NCBI GenBank assembly: GCA_013398295.1
Contig: VZSF01007823.1
Location: forward strand, 841,115-905,114
DNA from: Chionis minor
Lineage: Eukaryota > Chordata > Aves > Charadriiformes > Chionididae
Length of the DNA stretch: 64,000 bases
Direction of reading: 5' to 3'
Of this stretch, positions 1-16,200 are shown in pieces. Below the pieces are notes generated by a model. It was not told where the DNA came from. It did no database searches and saw nothing but the letters and a program-made list of their open reading frames with translations. The first letter of the stretch is position 1, and every line of letters starts with the position of its first letter. Both the position numbers and the translations under genes were made by a program.

Positions 1-836
1 GCTGAGATTTTGCAGTCACTCTTGTTCCATGTCCTTGCAAGACAATCTTAAATTGAAAAAAAAAACAACCAAAAACCCACAATGGATCAGAAAAGCCACA
101 CACTTTATTTTGCCATCAAGTCAGAGCTGATTCTGACAGGTTTCTCTTGTGTCTCTTTGCTATGCCATGTGTTTTTTAGTCTTCAATAAATAAACTAAAA
201 ATAAAAAACTAAAAAGCATAAGTTCTGACGAAAGGGAAGAGAGAAAGTGAAACGTATTCACTTGCAACTAGCAACTTTAAAAGCATGCATTAATTAGCCA
301 AATAACAAGACAGACAAAAAGAATGTGAAATATAAGTGCAGTGGTAAGATGACCAAATTAGTAGACAGACGAGGCTTAGCTTAAATCTAAGGCACTGGAT
401 CCATTCCAAAGAGACATTAGCCATAAATCAGACCACCTTCAAAGATCAGTTCATGCAAAGGCCAAACAATAATTAAATGCACCTATAATGAGCACTTTTT
501 GAAAATGAAGGAAAGCATTTTGTACTTTGTCAGTGATGCACATGTTTTTATGAAACTAACTGGAGCAATTTGAGCTAGGTTCTACTCTCCTTTCTGGCAC
601 GGCACAATATAAAAATATACAGAATAGTTTTGTGATGCAACTTAAAGGCTTCTTCACACATTAAGATGCAAGAAACATTCACACAGACTGAAGAAAGAGG
701 CAGAAGCCCAAACATAAACATTTTGATACAAATGAACGCAAAGTAATGGAGACTATTTTGCAAAGTTTATCCTTTTAAATCATCACCCCCCTTTTCTTAT
801 GGCTCCAATTCCATTCTCAATTGTCAAAAGAATATT
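1..836 (-). other. ZNF143 intron, no feature seen
   Basis: AT-rich non-coding DNA downstream of the last visible ZNF143 exon, with an A/C-rich tract at about 56-82. Confidence 0.6.
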
Positions 837-1610
837 TCAAACAACAGATGAGGTGGGCAGGCACCTCTGGAGATTTTCTAGTCCAACATCCCCTGCTCAA
901 AGCAGGGTCAGCTGCAGCAGGTTGCTCACAGCTGTATCCAGATGGGTTCTGAGTATCTCTAAGGATGGAGACTCCTGAAGGCTGACCCCCAGCCTTCACA
1001 TTCCTAACTAATACTTCTTTGTAAGTGTGAGGTCCAGCAAAGTGCGTCACCTCACCAGCTGCTCATTAACCTGCTTTAGACTGCTAGTTGCCATCCCTGA
1101 ACTAGAGAAACCTCCTAGATTTCATTTGCCTGGTTGTGATGCTCTTCCAGCAGATATCAGGGTGGTTAAAGTCCTCCATGAGGACCCCAGCCTGTGAACA
1201 TTCTCCAGTTGTCTGAAGACAGCCTCATCTACTTCTTCCTGATCGGGCATTTTGCAGCAGACAGACACCACAATGCCAACCACACTGCCCTGCCAGCTAA
1301 TTCTGACGCATAGGCTCCTGACCGGCTCATCACCCGTCCCAAAGCAGTCCCCCTGTGCAGCCCTGCTCTTCTCCCACATGAAGAGCAGCTTCCTCTACTT
1401 GCCTGGCATTAATAAAGAGCCTGTATCTGTCCATCGCAGCACTCGTCATCTGAGCTATCCCACCACATCATCCTCATCCCAGCGAGGCTTTAGCCCTGCA
1501 ACTGCGCATAGATCTCTAATGCCTCATTCTGATAGATCAGGAATTTCATTGAGAGCAACTTTCCTACACATTCTTCAGGGAGGATGCTCCCTGTTACCTT
1601 CAGACTGTTC
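837..1610 (-). mobile_element. CR1 LINE remnant: 3' part joined to an endonuclease-region fragment
   Basis: Read on the minus strand, 1610-1120 encodes decayed pieces of the CR1 ORF2 endonuclease, for example DEPVRSLCVRISWQGSVVGI and VCCKMPDQEE, interrupted by stops and frameshifts. The part at 1030-837 resembles the CR1 3' end (the rc of GACTCC...CCAGAGG-type text). The whole reverse-transcriptase region that should lie between is absent. It is either one copy with an internal deletion or two adjacent fragments. Inactive. Confidence 0.65.
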
Positions 1611-2199
1611 TTAAGACTAAAGATGAATATGAAATTTTTAATCAACTGAAATGTACAACTTCAGCACTTCAGAAAAGCTTCTCTGGAACCATGGAGAAAA
1701 ACAGCCTCATGAATCAAGAGACCCATTACTAATACTATTGTTTAACCTGTGATATCATGAATCACAGAAGTCACTTGAACTCATTAAGGATCATGAAGAA
1801 GATGCTTGGTTCAGCACCTACACTTAAGCATTGATTTGTTTTTTCTATCAGTAAACCTGCTAATATTTCTTTGTTGTTTCAGCATATAAAAATATGTATA
1901 GAGCTGCTTAAGATCCGCTATAAAGCTAAACTATGCCAAAGTTTAAAATTAAAATAGGTCTATAATCAATATACTAATATCTGTAAGGAAATAACCATAC
2001 ATAATTTTACCATTATTAAGACTGATACAAATGATACAAAGAGGGGAAAGGGGGGAATAAAACAAACAGAACACTTGGGAAAAAACCCGCTGAACATCAC
2101 AAGCATCTTTTTGTTCAAACAACTGTTTGCAGAAATACGTGTTTCTTCACAGTACATTAGTTGTATTAATATACATTAATATAATTAATAATTAATATA

Positions 2200-2279
2200 T
2201 TAATAATCCTCAAGTAGACTTGAGGATAATTAATATATATTAATAATCCTCAAGTAGACTTGAGGATTATTAAGAATTC
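2200..2279. repeat. Tandem 40-bp palindromic unit
   Basis: Two 40-base units. The second holds a perfect inverted repeat with 16-base arms (2240-2255 and 2258-2273, TTAATAATCCTCAAGT) around a 2-base spacer. The first has one mismatch. The surrounding DNA is AT-rich with repeated TTAATATA words. Confidence 0.95.
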
Positions 2280-2332
2280 AGTTAGTATTATTATTCAACA
2301 AGGACAGATATAGTATTAAAACTACTGTTCTT

Positions 2333-4010
2333 AGAATCGTAGAATTATTTAGGTTGGAAAAGACGCTTAAGATCATGGAGTCCATTCGTTAACCTAGCAC
2401 TGCCAAGTCCACCACTAAACCATGTTCCTTAGCACCACATCTACCCATCTTTCAAATACCTCCAGGGATGGTGACTCAACCACTTCCCTGGGCAGCCTGT
2501 TCCAGTGCTTAACAACCCATTTCAGGGAAGAAGTTTTTCCTATTATCCATCCTAAGCCTCCCCCAGTTCAACTTGAGGCTGCTTCCTCTTGTCCTATCAC
2601 TTGTTACTTGGGAGATGAGACTGACCCCCACCTCTCTACAACCTCCTTTCAGGTAGTTGCAGAGTAAACTCCTTTTCTCCAGAGTAAAACAACCCCAGTT
2701 CCCTCAGCAGCACCTCATCAGACTTGTTCTCTAGACCCCTCACCAGCTTCATTGCCCTTCTCTGGACACGCTCCAACACCTCAAGGTCTTCTCCGTAGTG
2801 AGAGACCCAAAACCGAACACAGTATTTGAGGTGGGGCCTCACCAGTGCTAAGTACAGTGGGACAATCACTTCCCTGCTCCTGCTGGCCACACTATTCCCG
2901 ATACAAGCCAGGATGCTGTTGACTGCCCTGGCCACCTGGGCACACTGCTGGCTCATACTCAGCCGGCTGCCCGCCAGCACCCCCGAGGCCTTTTCCACCA
3001 GGCAGTTTTCCAGCCACTCTTCCCCAGGCCTGGAGCGCTGCGTGGGGTTGTTGTGACCCAAGTGCAGGACCTGGCACTTGGCCTTCTTGAACCTCACACC
3101 ATTGGCCTCAGCCCGTGGATCCAGCCTGTCCAGATCCCTCTGTAGGGCCATCCTACCCTCGAGTACATGGACACTCCTGCCCAACTTGGTGTCATCTGCA
3201 AACTTACTGAGGGTGCACTTGATCCCCCCCGTCCAGGTCATTGATAAAGATATTAAACAGAACTGTCCCCAATACTGAGCCCTGGGGAACACCACTTGTG
3301 ACTGGCTGCCAACTGGATTTAACTCCACCCATCACAACTCTTTGGGCCCAGCCTTCCAGCCAGTTTTTGAGCCAGTGAAGAGTACACCCATCCAAGCCAT
3401 GAGCAGCCAGTTTCTGCAGAAGAACGCTGTGGGAAACTGTGTCAAAGTCTTTACTGAAGTCTAGGTAGACAACATCCACAGCCTTTCCCTTATCCGCTAA
3501 GGGGGTCACCTTGTCATAGAAGGAGATCAGGTTTGTCAAGCAGGACCTGCCTTTCATAAACCCATGCTGACTGGGCCTGATCACCTGGTTGTGCACGACA
3601 GCACTGAGGATGATCTGCTCCATAACCTTCCCTGGCACCAAGGTCAGACTGACAGGCCTGTAAGTTCCCTGTATCCTCCTTCTGGCCCTTCTTGTAGATG
3701 GTCATTACATTTGCTAACCTCCAGTCAACCTCCCTGATTAGCCAGGACAGCTGATAAATGATGGAAAGTGGCTTGGTGAGCACTACTGCCAGCTCTCTCA
3801 GTATCTTTGGGTGGATCCCATCCAGGCCCACAGACTTACGTGTGTCTAAGTGATGTAGCAGGTCGCTAACCGTTTCCCCTTGGATTATGGGGGGCTTCAT
3901 TCTGCTCCCTGTCCATGTCAGGGGGCTGGGAACCTTGAGAACAACTGGTCTTACTATTAAAGACTGAGGCAAAGAAGGCGTTAAATACCTCAGCCTTTCC
4001 TCATCCTTAC
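2333..4010 (-). mobile_element. CR1 LINE, 5'-truncated, reverse-transcriptase part of ORF2
   Basis: About 1.7 kb in the same direction as ZNF143. It encodes reverse-transcriptase blocks in three minus-strand frames, so at least two frameshifts are present. Visible motifs are DTRKSVGLDGIHPKILREL (3800s), [20 protein letters not shown] and [15 protein letters not shown] (3560-3440), [20 protein letters not shown] (3300s), and the catalytic FADD in [13 protein letters not shown] (about 3210). The 3' end near 2333 has the CR1-type tip. The copy lies in a ZNF143 intron and cannot make a working enzyme. Confidence 0.93.
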
Positions 4011-6194
4011 AGATAATGCACTCTAAAGAAACTAAAAAATTCAGATGTTAGGAGGCACAAAATCAGAAGAACACAGCAAATAAAGCACATTTGTAATAAC
4101 GTGAAACTTGCTGAGAGGAATTGTGTCCTTTGAAATACTTTTATATAGACAAAATAAAAATACCAACTAATTTTAAAAGAAATCACAAATGCATCCTGAG
4201 TTCAGATAGGTAACACAGGAGAACAACAAAGGTAACAAAGATCTCAGTTAAGATTTTTATATTGTATACATACAAACTTCAGTCATATGACTCTGCTTTT
4301 ATTATGAACAGATGGGTATGACAGGTTTGAAAGCAAATACAGTGTGATATCCATTTGGTCACACGTAGTCTTTTGTTTTCACATGTAGAAATCACAAAGA
4401 GGTTTTATGCTTTTTTCTTTGGTGAAAGACCTAACCACATGCAGGTCTGAATGACTGTTTAGCAGCATGACATCTGTTCCGTTCTTGTGTTACCTGTGGA
4501 CTTAAAAAGTTTATGAATATACGCTTATTTAATACTATATTTAAATATAAGACGATTTTATCCCAAGTAATAGATTATTTCAGAATGAACTACAAGTAGC
4601 TATCTACTTACATCAAGATATAATCATGATTAAGATTTTCATAGATAATTGGTAGCTTTGCGACCCTTCAGTTGGCCAACTGATGTCACTGTATAGGGGT
4701 CAGAATTTGAGACTAAGCCTCAATACCTTTTGAAATACCCAATCTTTTTTTGTTTGGAACATATAGTGCTCCGTAAGATTGGCCCATTTCCATATGGCAT
4801 ATATGTAGGCAAACATATGTAAGATAAAACAGCCTCCAGATTCAATTTGTTTTGGGGTTGAGACTGAAATCAACATGTAACTGGATACTGGTTACAGGTC
4901 ATTTTGCTTAATAGGCTCTTACTTCCACGTAAACCCAACCAAAATCTTATTGAACTCTTCCTTGAATTTTGTGGTTTTTTGAAGTTGTATCCCTGTTCCA
5001 ACCTACAAGTGTGCAAAACCTTTAAATTTCTTGGGTTTATGGAATATATTCCAATACCATAAATAATGCATGTATTAGGTGTTCTCTCACAGGCAAGAGC
5101 GGAGTGTCTGTGCCTTTAAATATCATGGGACCTAGCTTTTAAAAAAATTAAGAACAGAGAATTCTGAGGTAACTATCAGAGGTGAGCCTATAATTCTTCC
5201 TTTCACAGATACTGTATTTTACCTTGGAAGATATTTCCCTCCTTATCTAGTTCATTATCTCCTAAACAAAGAGGAAAACCAGGGCTTCTCTAACCAAACC
5301 TTTCTCAATGCAATGACTTCTGGTTTCGATTTTGTCGTTTGAGCGTATGAGGGGTATAGGGGTTTTATTATTATTTTTGTTGTTGGGTCATAATTCCTTG
5401 AAGCACAGAATATGTTTTGCTCTGTCTTTTCTTTTAGTAAAATGTTACAATGACAAATACCACTCTCCTTACATAATTTTATGGATCTCAGGTAAAAAAA
5501 GCTTGAGACTTAATAAGTTGCACCTGTATTTTCCACTGCCCTTTGAATTTTTAAGTTAATATTTTCACATTGAAAAAGTTTTTATATTTCTGTGTACTAA
5601 CAATGTGAATACAGAAAAAGAAATGGAAGTATTTTTCTGCTTCTTTAAGCATTCACTAGGAGCAACACTCTTATCTACTGATTACTTTAAAAACCTGCGA
5701 TAAAAGTCAGGGACTCTAAAAGGGCAAGTAGAATCAAAAAAAGTGACCAAAGAGAACAGTTCCAGACATATGCCTGCAATTGTCTCTCTTGAGAAGAAAA
5801 TAATTCATTAATTGAGTCAGCCTTCCTTCTACTTTAAGGACTATAAAAAGTCAGTTCATTCTCTGGAAAAGAACTTCTGAAATACTTATACTCTTACTGA
5901 TTAAATACTCAGGTCAGCTTGAAAAATCTTAGCAATCCAACATAATTTAATTATCTTTTAATAGAACCCCCCCAGAAAACAATAAGTATTAGAAGATCTT
6001 TTTTAAATCCTGTGAAAGGACCTTGTACAAAGTGAGAAATATGACCTATCTGTATAGGTCTGAGATCTAAAATTCCTGAAGAGTAGCAGCAGACCCTAGT
6101 TCATGGTTACACAGGACCACCTATCAGGCACATTGCTGGACACAGAAGACAGAAGAAACAGATATATTTAATTATTCTGTACTGGGCTACATAC
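4011..6194 (-). other. ZNF143 intron, no feature seen
   Basis: AT-rich, with no open frame resembling a zinc finger and no recognised repeat. Confidence 0.6.
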
Positions 6195-10239
<4,045 letters not shown>

Positions 10240-13200
10240 CTAGAAAGGATTCACAAAACATAGACAGAAAATTTAAATACAGAACCAGAACTAGTTAAAG
10301 ACAATCCAAGCTTAATTAGATTTTTATACAACTGCTACAAATATTTTATGTTACCTTCTGCATAAAGAAGATGCAATGAATGATTGACTTACCTGGAAAA
10401 TACTTCAGATGAAAAAAAGTTATTTGAAATAGGTAAATATCATTACCACAATTAATTAACCTATTAAGAACTTCAGGTAGCAGTTACTAAACTGTAGTGT
10501 ATCAACCACATTTAGATTTCAGTTAAATATTAATTATTCAAAAACTGTATAAAGAATAATGGTAGTAAGGACTGTGTAAGTAATGATATCTTTTTGCCTG
10601 AAGAATTAAGATAAACCTGACAATTCACCCATGGTCACCCATGACAACAGCAAGGCTTTAACTGTATAAATTAAACATCTCTCCACTGTCAGTTAAGAGG
10701 TTTAGAATCTATCACACACTGGGAAATACACCCTTCATTAGTAAGTCTGACTGAATGATCGAACTATTTCCCTAAACTTCCAAGGAAGATTTCTATTTAA
10801 AATAAAAAAATAAAAATCCACCCTTGAAAAATAATAAAGTATCTCATGATAAAATGTATTCATAAGACAACAGGATAGTGATTGGTGAGCGACAGTCAAA
10901 ACTCTGCATGTATCTCATAGAATTAGATCTAGCCATCCTTTTGGATACTAATTTTTTACCCAGGCATGTTTCAATATAGGAGATTAAAGAAGTCTATTGA
11001 ATCTGAAGGGCTGTTACTAATTTTCAGTATCACTAGATGAAGAAGATATACAGGAAATACATAACACTGCATTCTACTAACTCAGATGTTGGCTTTCACC
11101 TTAGGACAGAAAAAAAAAGAAAACCAAAAAAACAACCAAAAAAGAGTCACTGAGTTCTGCAAGCCCTTTAGTTAATGTAACATACACTTAGATGTGGATG
11201 AAAGGAAAGAAAAAAAATCACATGGAACTGCAACGTAGGCATTAAAGCAACTTCCCCCCCACCTCAACCTCTTGATAGTCAAGTTTTTCTTACAGTAAGA
11301 AGCAGTTAGGTAACCTCATAAAAAGGTTACAATCACAACTTTTAATCTTAATATGGTTTTTTGACCTGCTCTTTTGTAATTCAAGGCTGAGAAGAATAAT
11401 CTATTCCTTTAAATTTACTTATGATTATATTTCTAAATAACTAAATGATTTTTACCTCTACAATCCAGAAATCTGCCCGTGAATGAGCAACTCATCAATG
11501 GCCTCAAAGACCACTGAGAAACTCATGCTTACGTCCAAACTAAAGAATAACAGAAGCAAAATTAGACCACTTAGGTACTCCAGTGTGCCTGCAGTATTTA
11601 AAAGGTTTGGTACACTAATTTAGTAGTTGAAAGTTATACACAAATAATATTTTCCAAGTACATCCAAGTGACTTTGAACCAGACTCTATTTCCTAGAGAG
11701 GCAGGCAGCTACCTAAGTTTCTTAGTCTCAGCAGAGAAAAAGCCAACTCACAGCCTGCTGCTTTTCCTGTCTGAAGCGCTTTAATCCAAGTGCTGGGCAC
11801 AAAGCAAATGTGTCGCTACAGTCCAAGACCTGCTAACTTTTAATGTGATGTTATACCAAGTGCCCACAGTACCTCCTGAAATTGGATCTGGAGTCTAAAT
11901 CACCTTGGCATGGACAGTTTGCTTAACTGTTAAGAGCCCATCTGTATCTCGTAATAGAGAATTTGAACCCAGAACAACTCTGAGCATCAAAAAGAAAATA
12001 CAGTTAAGATAGAAATCAAAATATTCAAAAGAGGTGTGAGAGATTTTTTAACATCCAAGGGAAGATAGGAAATTCTTGTTCCCAGCATTTTTTTCAAGAA
12101 AAGAAGCTTTTCTGGAAAATAAGGCCTCAAAGAGACATAATACAATTAAAAAAGAGACAGTGTAGAGAAGCCATCCAGACTAAGTCACATTTATACTACA
12201 TGTTTCTGAAGAAAATTAAATAGCTAAGTTTTTGTTGCATACTATAATCTAAGGGACAAGGAACTGTATGAGGACGTAAGAGATCCTGAGTTCATCTCTC
12301 TCCTCTGCCATCTCTAAGTTAGTGACTCTGGACTAGTAACTTCCTCCCCCCTTACTCATCCCTCCTACCTCAAAAGAGGGACGAAACCCTTACTTAGAAA
12401 AGCACTTTGCTCATAAGCCAAAAATGAGACAACACACTGTAGCTATGGGATCAGCTTAAACAAGCACTGAAATGGCCCTACCCTCAGCATTCATGTACTG
12501 TGCAACAAGTAAGATGAGAAAACTGGTACAGTTAAGAAAATAAACTAGCAACAAAAAAAAGTTTTATTCCAGACCAGTTTGCCAGGAGTGCTTCTCTGGA
12601 GGTACTGCCGGCTTGTAGCGTGTTAAATTAAGTAATTACGGTATGAGATGCTAGTGGTGCACAGAGGTTGTCTGCCTTCTTAACTGCTAACAGTGTTCAG
12701 TCTGTATTATCAATGTTTTCCATTCACTCAATTTTCAGGACACCTCATGGAAGTTGGTTGCAAAGCAGCTAGACCATTTCACACATTGGAAAAGAAAGGC
12801 TACACAACCACCAGTTTTGACTAAAACTATATTCTGAAACAATTCCAGCAGGGACTGCATCTCAAAAGTCCTTCTTTGGTCTACTTCAGAGTATTCCCCC
12901 TCTTAGACAAAGTATCTTTTAAGAAGCCCCCAGCGTGTTTAGTATACTATCTGCCTTTAAAATAGAATAATGCCCTTCCTTGAGAGCTTATACCTCTTCT
13001 TTCAACTTTGGGGAAGGAGAAAGGCAGCTAGTCAATGCAGACAGCTGAGAAGTCCTGAAAGAGACAGAGCACAAACGATTGCTTAAAGGGCCAATGCCTG
13101 TTCAGGAAGAAGAAGAAATCTAATGCAAGATAAAGTCAAGGGCCACAGGTGCAAAAGTATTTGTTTAAATTATTTTACAGTGTTTGTTACTGTAGTGTGG

Positions 13201-16200
13201 CTGATTAATAATTATCACATACTGAAAAATATCAGTGAATTGCTGCACATATTAGAACAACATTGACTACTTTCCTCTCTTCTCCTAATTCCGACTCCTC
13301 TAAAATTATTCCTTCCAATATATCCTCTTCCCAATCCTCTGTCCTTCTACTAGCTTCTTATCCTCAGTCCCATCCCTTCTCCTTGAATTACCAGTTTCAT
13401 TCTTCAGCCAGTCCTATCATGGTACCAAATTTTCAGCACATCCCTCTTCCCAAGTATAACACCCTTCTTGTCAAAATAACATAAAATACTCCTATGTCCA
13501 CACCAACTAATTCTTCAACTAGTCCCCAAGTCTTCTCTTACTGCTGGTCCGCACTACATGTCTGTCACCCCATTGTCTATCACCTTCCTGTCACTTTGTC
13601 GCCAGACAGTTCATGCTCAGACCCATTTTAGCAGCACATCCCCTGTAATGGCAACCCTCCCAAATAGCAAAACCCCAGCTTTCACACACTCTTCTGCTCC
13701 GTTACTCTGCTGTGCAGGGAGGACTACGCTCAGCCAGAAGTGGTTATGCTGCTCATTTTCCTCCCCAGTGGAGAAGAGAGGCTAACCAGACAGCATTACG
13801 AGCTCTGAGGAACTAAAGAAGATGTAAAAAGTTGGCCTATGTTGTAGAGAAATGGGTCAAGCTATCACAGAGATATTGCTGCCATAGTGTTACTTTTTAA
13901 TTTCCCACCTCGATAAGAGTGGTCAAATACAGGAACGGGTTGCCAAGAAGGGTTAAGGACTCTCCATCCTTGTAGGCATTCAAGACGCAACTTGACATAG
14001 CCCTGGGGAACCTGGTCTAATCAGACCTGCCTTGATCACAGCTGGACTAGATAACCTCTGGAGGCACCTTCCAACTTAAACTGCTCTACAGTATCTAATA
14101 ATTTTGATACTATATACATTAAAACAGTATCACCATGCTGTTGATACATCACCCACCCTGCAGATCTAGTCTCCTACCATATTTTTATTAATTTGCCTTG
14201 TTTTTTTGAAACCAGTCTGTTCTGTTTTCATCAAACTCAAGCCTCTTCCCTTACCTCAGCTTTAGTCGTCCTCTTCCACGCCCTTTTCTGCTAACTGGCT
14301 TATATGCTGCTTTCTCCTCAGCTTCCAGCAAATTTGTCTTCATCATTCTTCCAATCCGAATCTCACCAGCTTCCTTCCCTAATCCGCCTCATTGCTTTTA
14401 TTTCGGTGCATTTGAATCACTAAGCTTTTTGTTTAAACCTCCTGTCTGCTAGGAATTTTGTCAGCAAGAACCTGGGAGAGAAAGATTTCCTTTACCCACT
14501 TCAAATATTACACCTCATTAGTTAAAAAACAGCTGAAAGCATCCATTTTTAGGAAAATACATGAACCTTGGGGTAGGGCCTGCATGGCTGCTCAACAAAA
14601 CTGACGGACATGTATTCTGCTTAATCTCAAGAGCTGTCCTACAGAAAAGACGCTAAGTACAGGCTGGGTCATGAGGTACTCACTGAAGTGAAAACTTGAG
14701 ACTTGACTTTGCGAACTTTGCAAATCTTCACAGATCATACGCAAGTTGCAATTTTCAAAGGCACATTAATGATGATATTTGTGAAGACTTTCACAAGGAC
14801 AGTAACGCATATTGCATTCCTAAAATGATTAGTCACCGAGTTACTCTGATGGTATTCATGCAGAGAAAATCTTACCATTCTTTAGGAAGGTTAAAATACT
14901 TCCCACAAAAACATCAGCCTGAGACAGAAAATTATCAGACTGAACTGAAAACAGTGTCTGATAAAAGGAAGCAGCAGCTGGTCACAAGAAGTGATCCTGA
15001 AACAAGTCTTGCACTGTTAGTTACAAAGCAAAAGCAGTAAATTAGTGATGTGCATTGCTGACTTCATTATACTTTTTGACAAAAGCTGCATCAGCAATGT
15101 AAACCCCCAGTATAACACTGATAGACAAAATATGGCATCCAGCAGGGTACAGAGGTGTAATTTTTTATTAAAAAAAACCCCAACAACCAAACACAACACC
15201 CCACCTCCAAGTTCTCTGAACAGGAAAAACTGTGAGCTCAAGTATGCTTTAAATTCTCAACACTCAGAAACAGAGGGACGGCAGGGGAGGGGAAGAGAGA
15301 TTTATTAAAAAGAAAGGATTTTTCATAAAGATTTCAAGTTGCCGATCTAGAGAGCACCTCCTGTATTTTTCCCTCCTGTAACACTGAAACAAATAGAATC
15401 TTTTGGGTTCTGTCACTTGTTTTGAACACAAGATACAATGTTAAAAGTTTTTATGCAAACTCAATTTAGCAATTGGAAACAGGAGTCTCCGCTGAAAACT
15501 AGGAATCAAACAAGAAACAGCAGGTAGGATTTAGGCAGCTGAAAAGAAAAGCAAAAGCTGGTAAAGGGCACGCTGCCATGGAGCAGAAAATGGGTTTGGG
15601 ACACTTGGGAACTGTGGCACCTGAGAGGACAGCACTAGGAGACCACATGTAGTGTAGAATGTGGCAGATAACAGCTGGAAACAGGAGAAATTTGCCATTT
15701 AAAGAATGACTATACCGCTGTATGGCTGGACAAAGGACAAAAATCTGCAGTGACATTAGCAGAAACTCCTTAGAGAAAAAAAGATGACGCTTAGAGGATG
15801 ATTAACCGGAAATGGAATAAAGTTTGTAATAGCAGTCATGGAAGAAAACTTAGGGTTATAAAATGCAATCTACAATTTGCCGGAAGAAAGACAGACAGGA
15901 GAAAAGCTACTCCAGACATTCAGCAACCTTGTGAGTATCCACCCTCCTTGCGCAGACAGCACTGAGAGGTTTGAAATAATATCCATTTATTTAATTTGAA
16001 AATAAACATCACTTATTTTTAATACACTTCTAAATAATGTACAAAACTGTTTTAACTTTATGTAGCTTACAAAACCAACAAATAAAATCCAATTCAGAAA
16101 AGTAAAATGGCAAATGACACATAACCCCATGATACTGAACCCTTCCTTAAGGAGTTTTAGGAAACTGCATTCCCATATTTGACAAAGCTGAATCTCAAGA

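Noticed and set aside
1252..1614. 120-codon plus-strand frame
   Set aside because: It is the antisense of a decayed CR1 endonuclease region.
1..6194. Zinc-finger exons of ZNF143
   Set aside because: I searched the minus strand for C2H2 patterns and found none; this region is intron with CR1 copies.
13263..13785. Two plus-strand frames of 73 and 75 codons
   Set aside because: They lie in pyrimidine-rich intron DNA, low in complexity, and show no domain or splice context.
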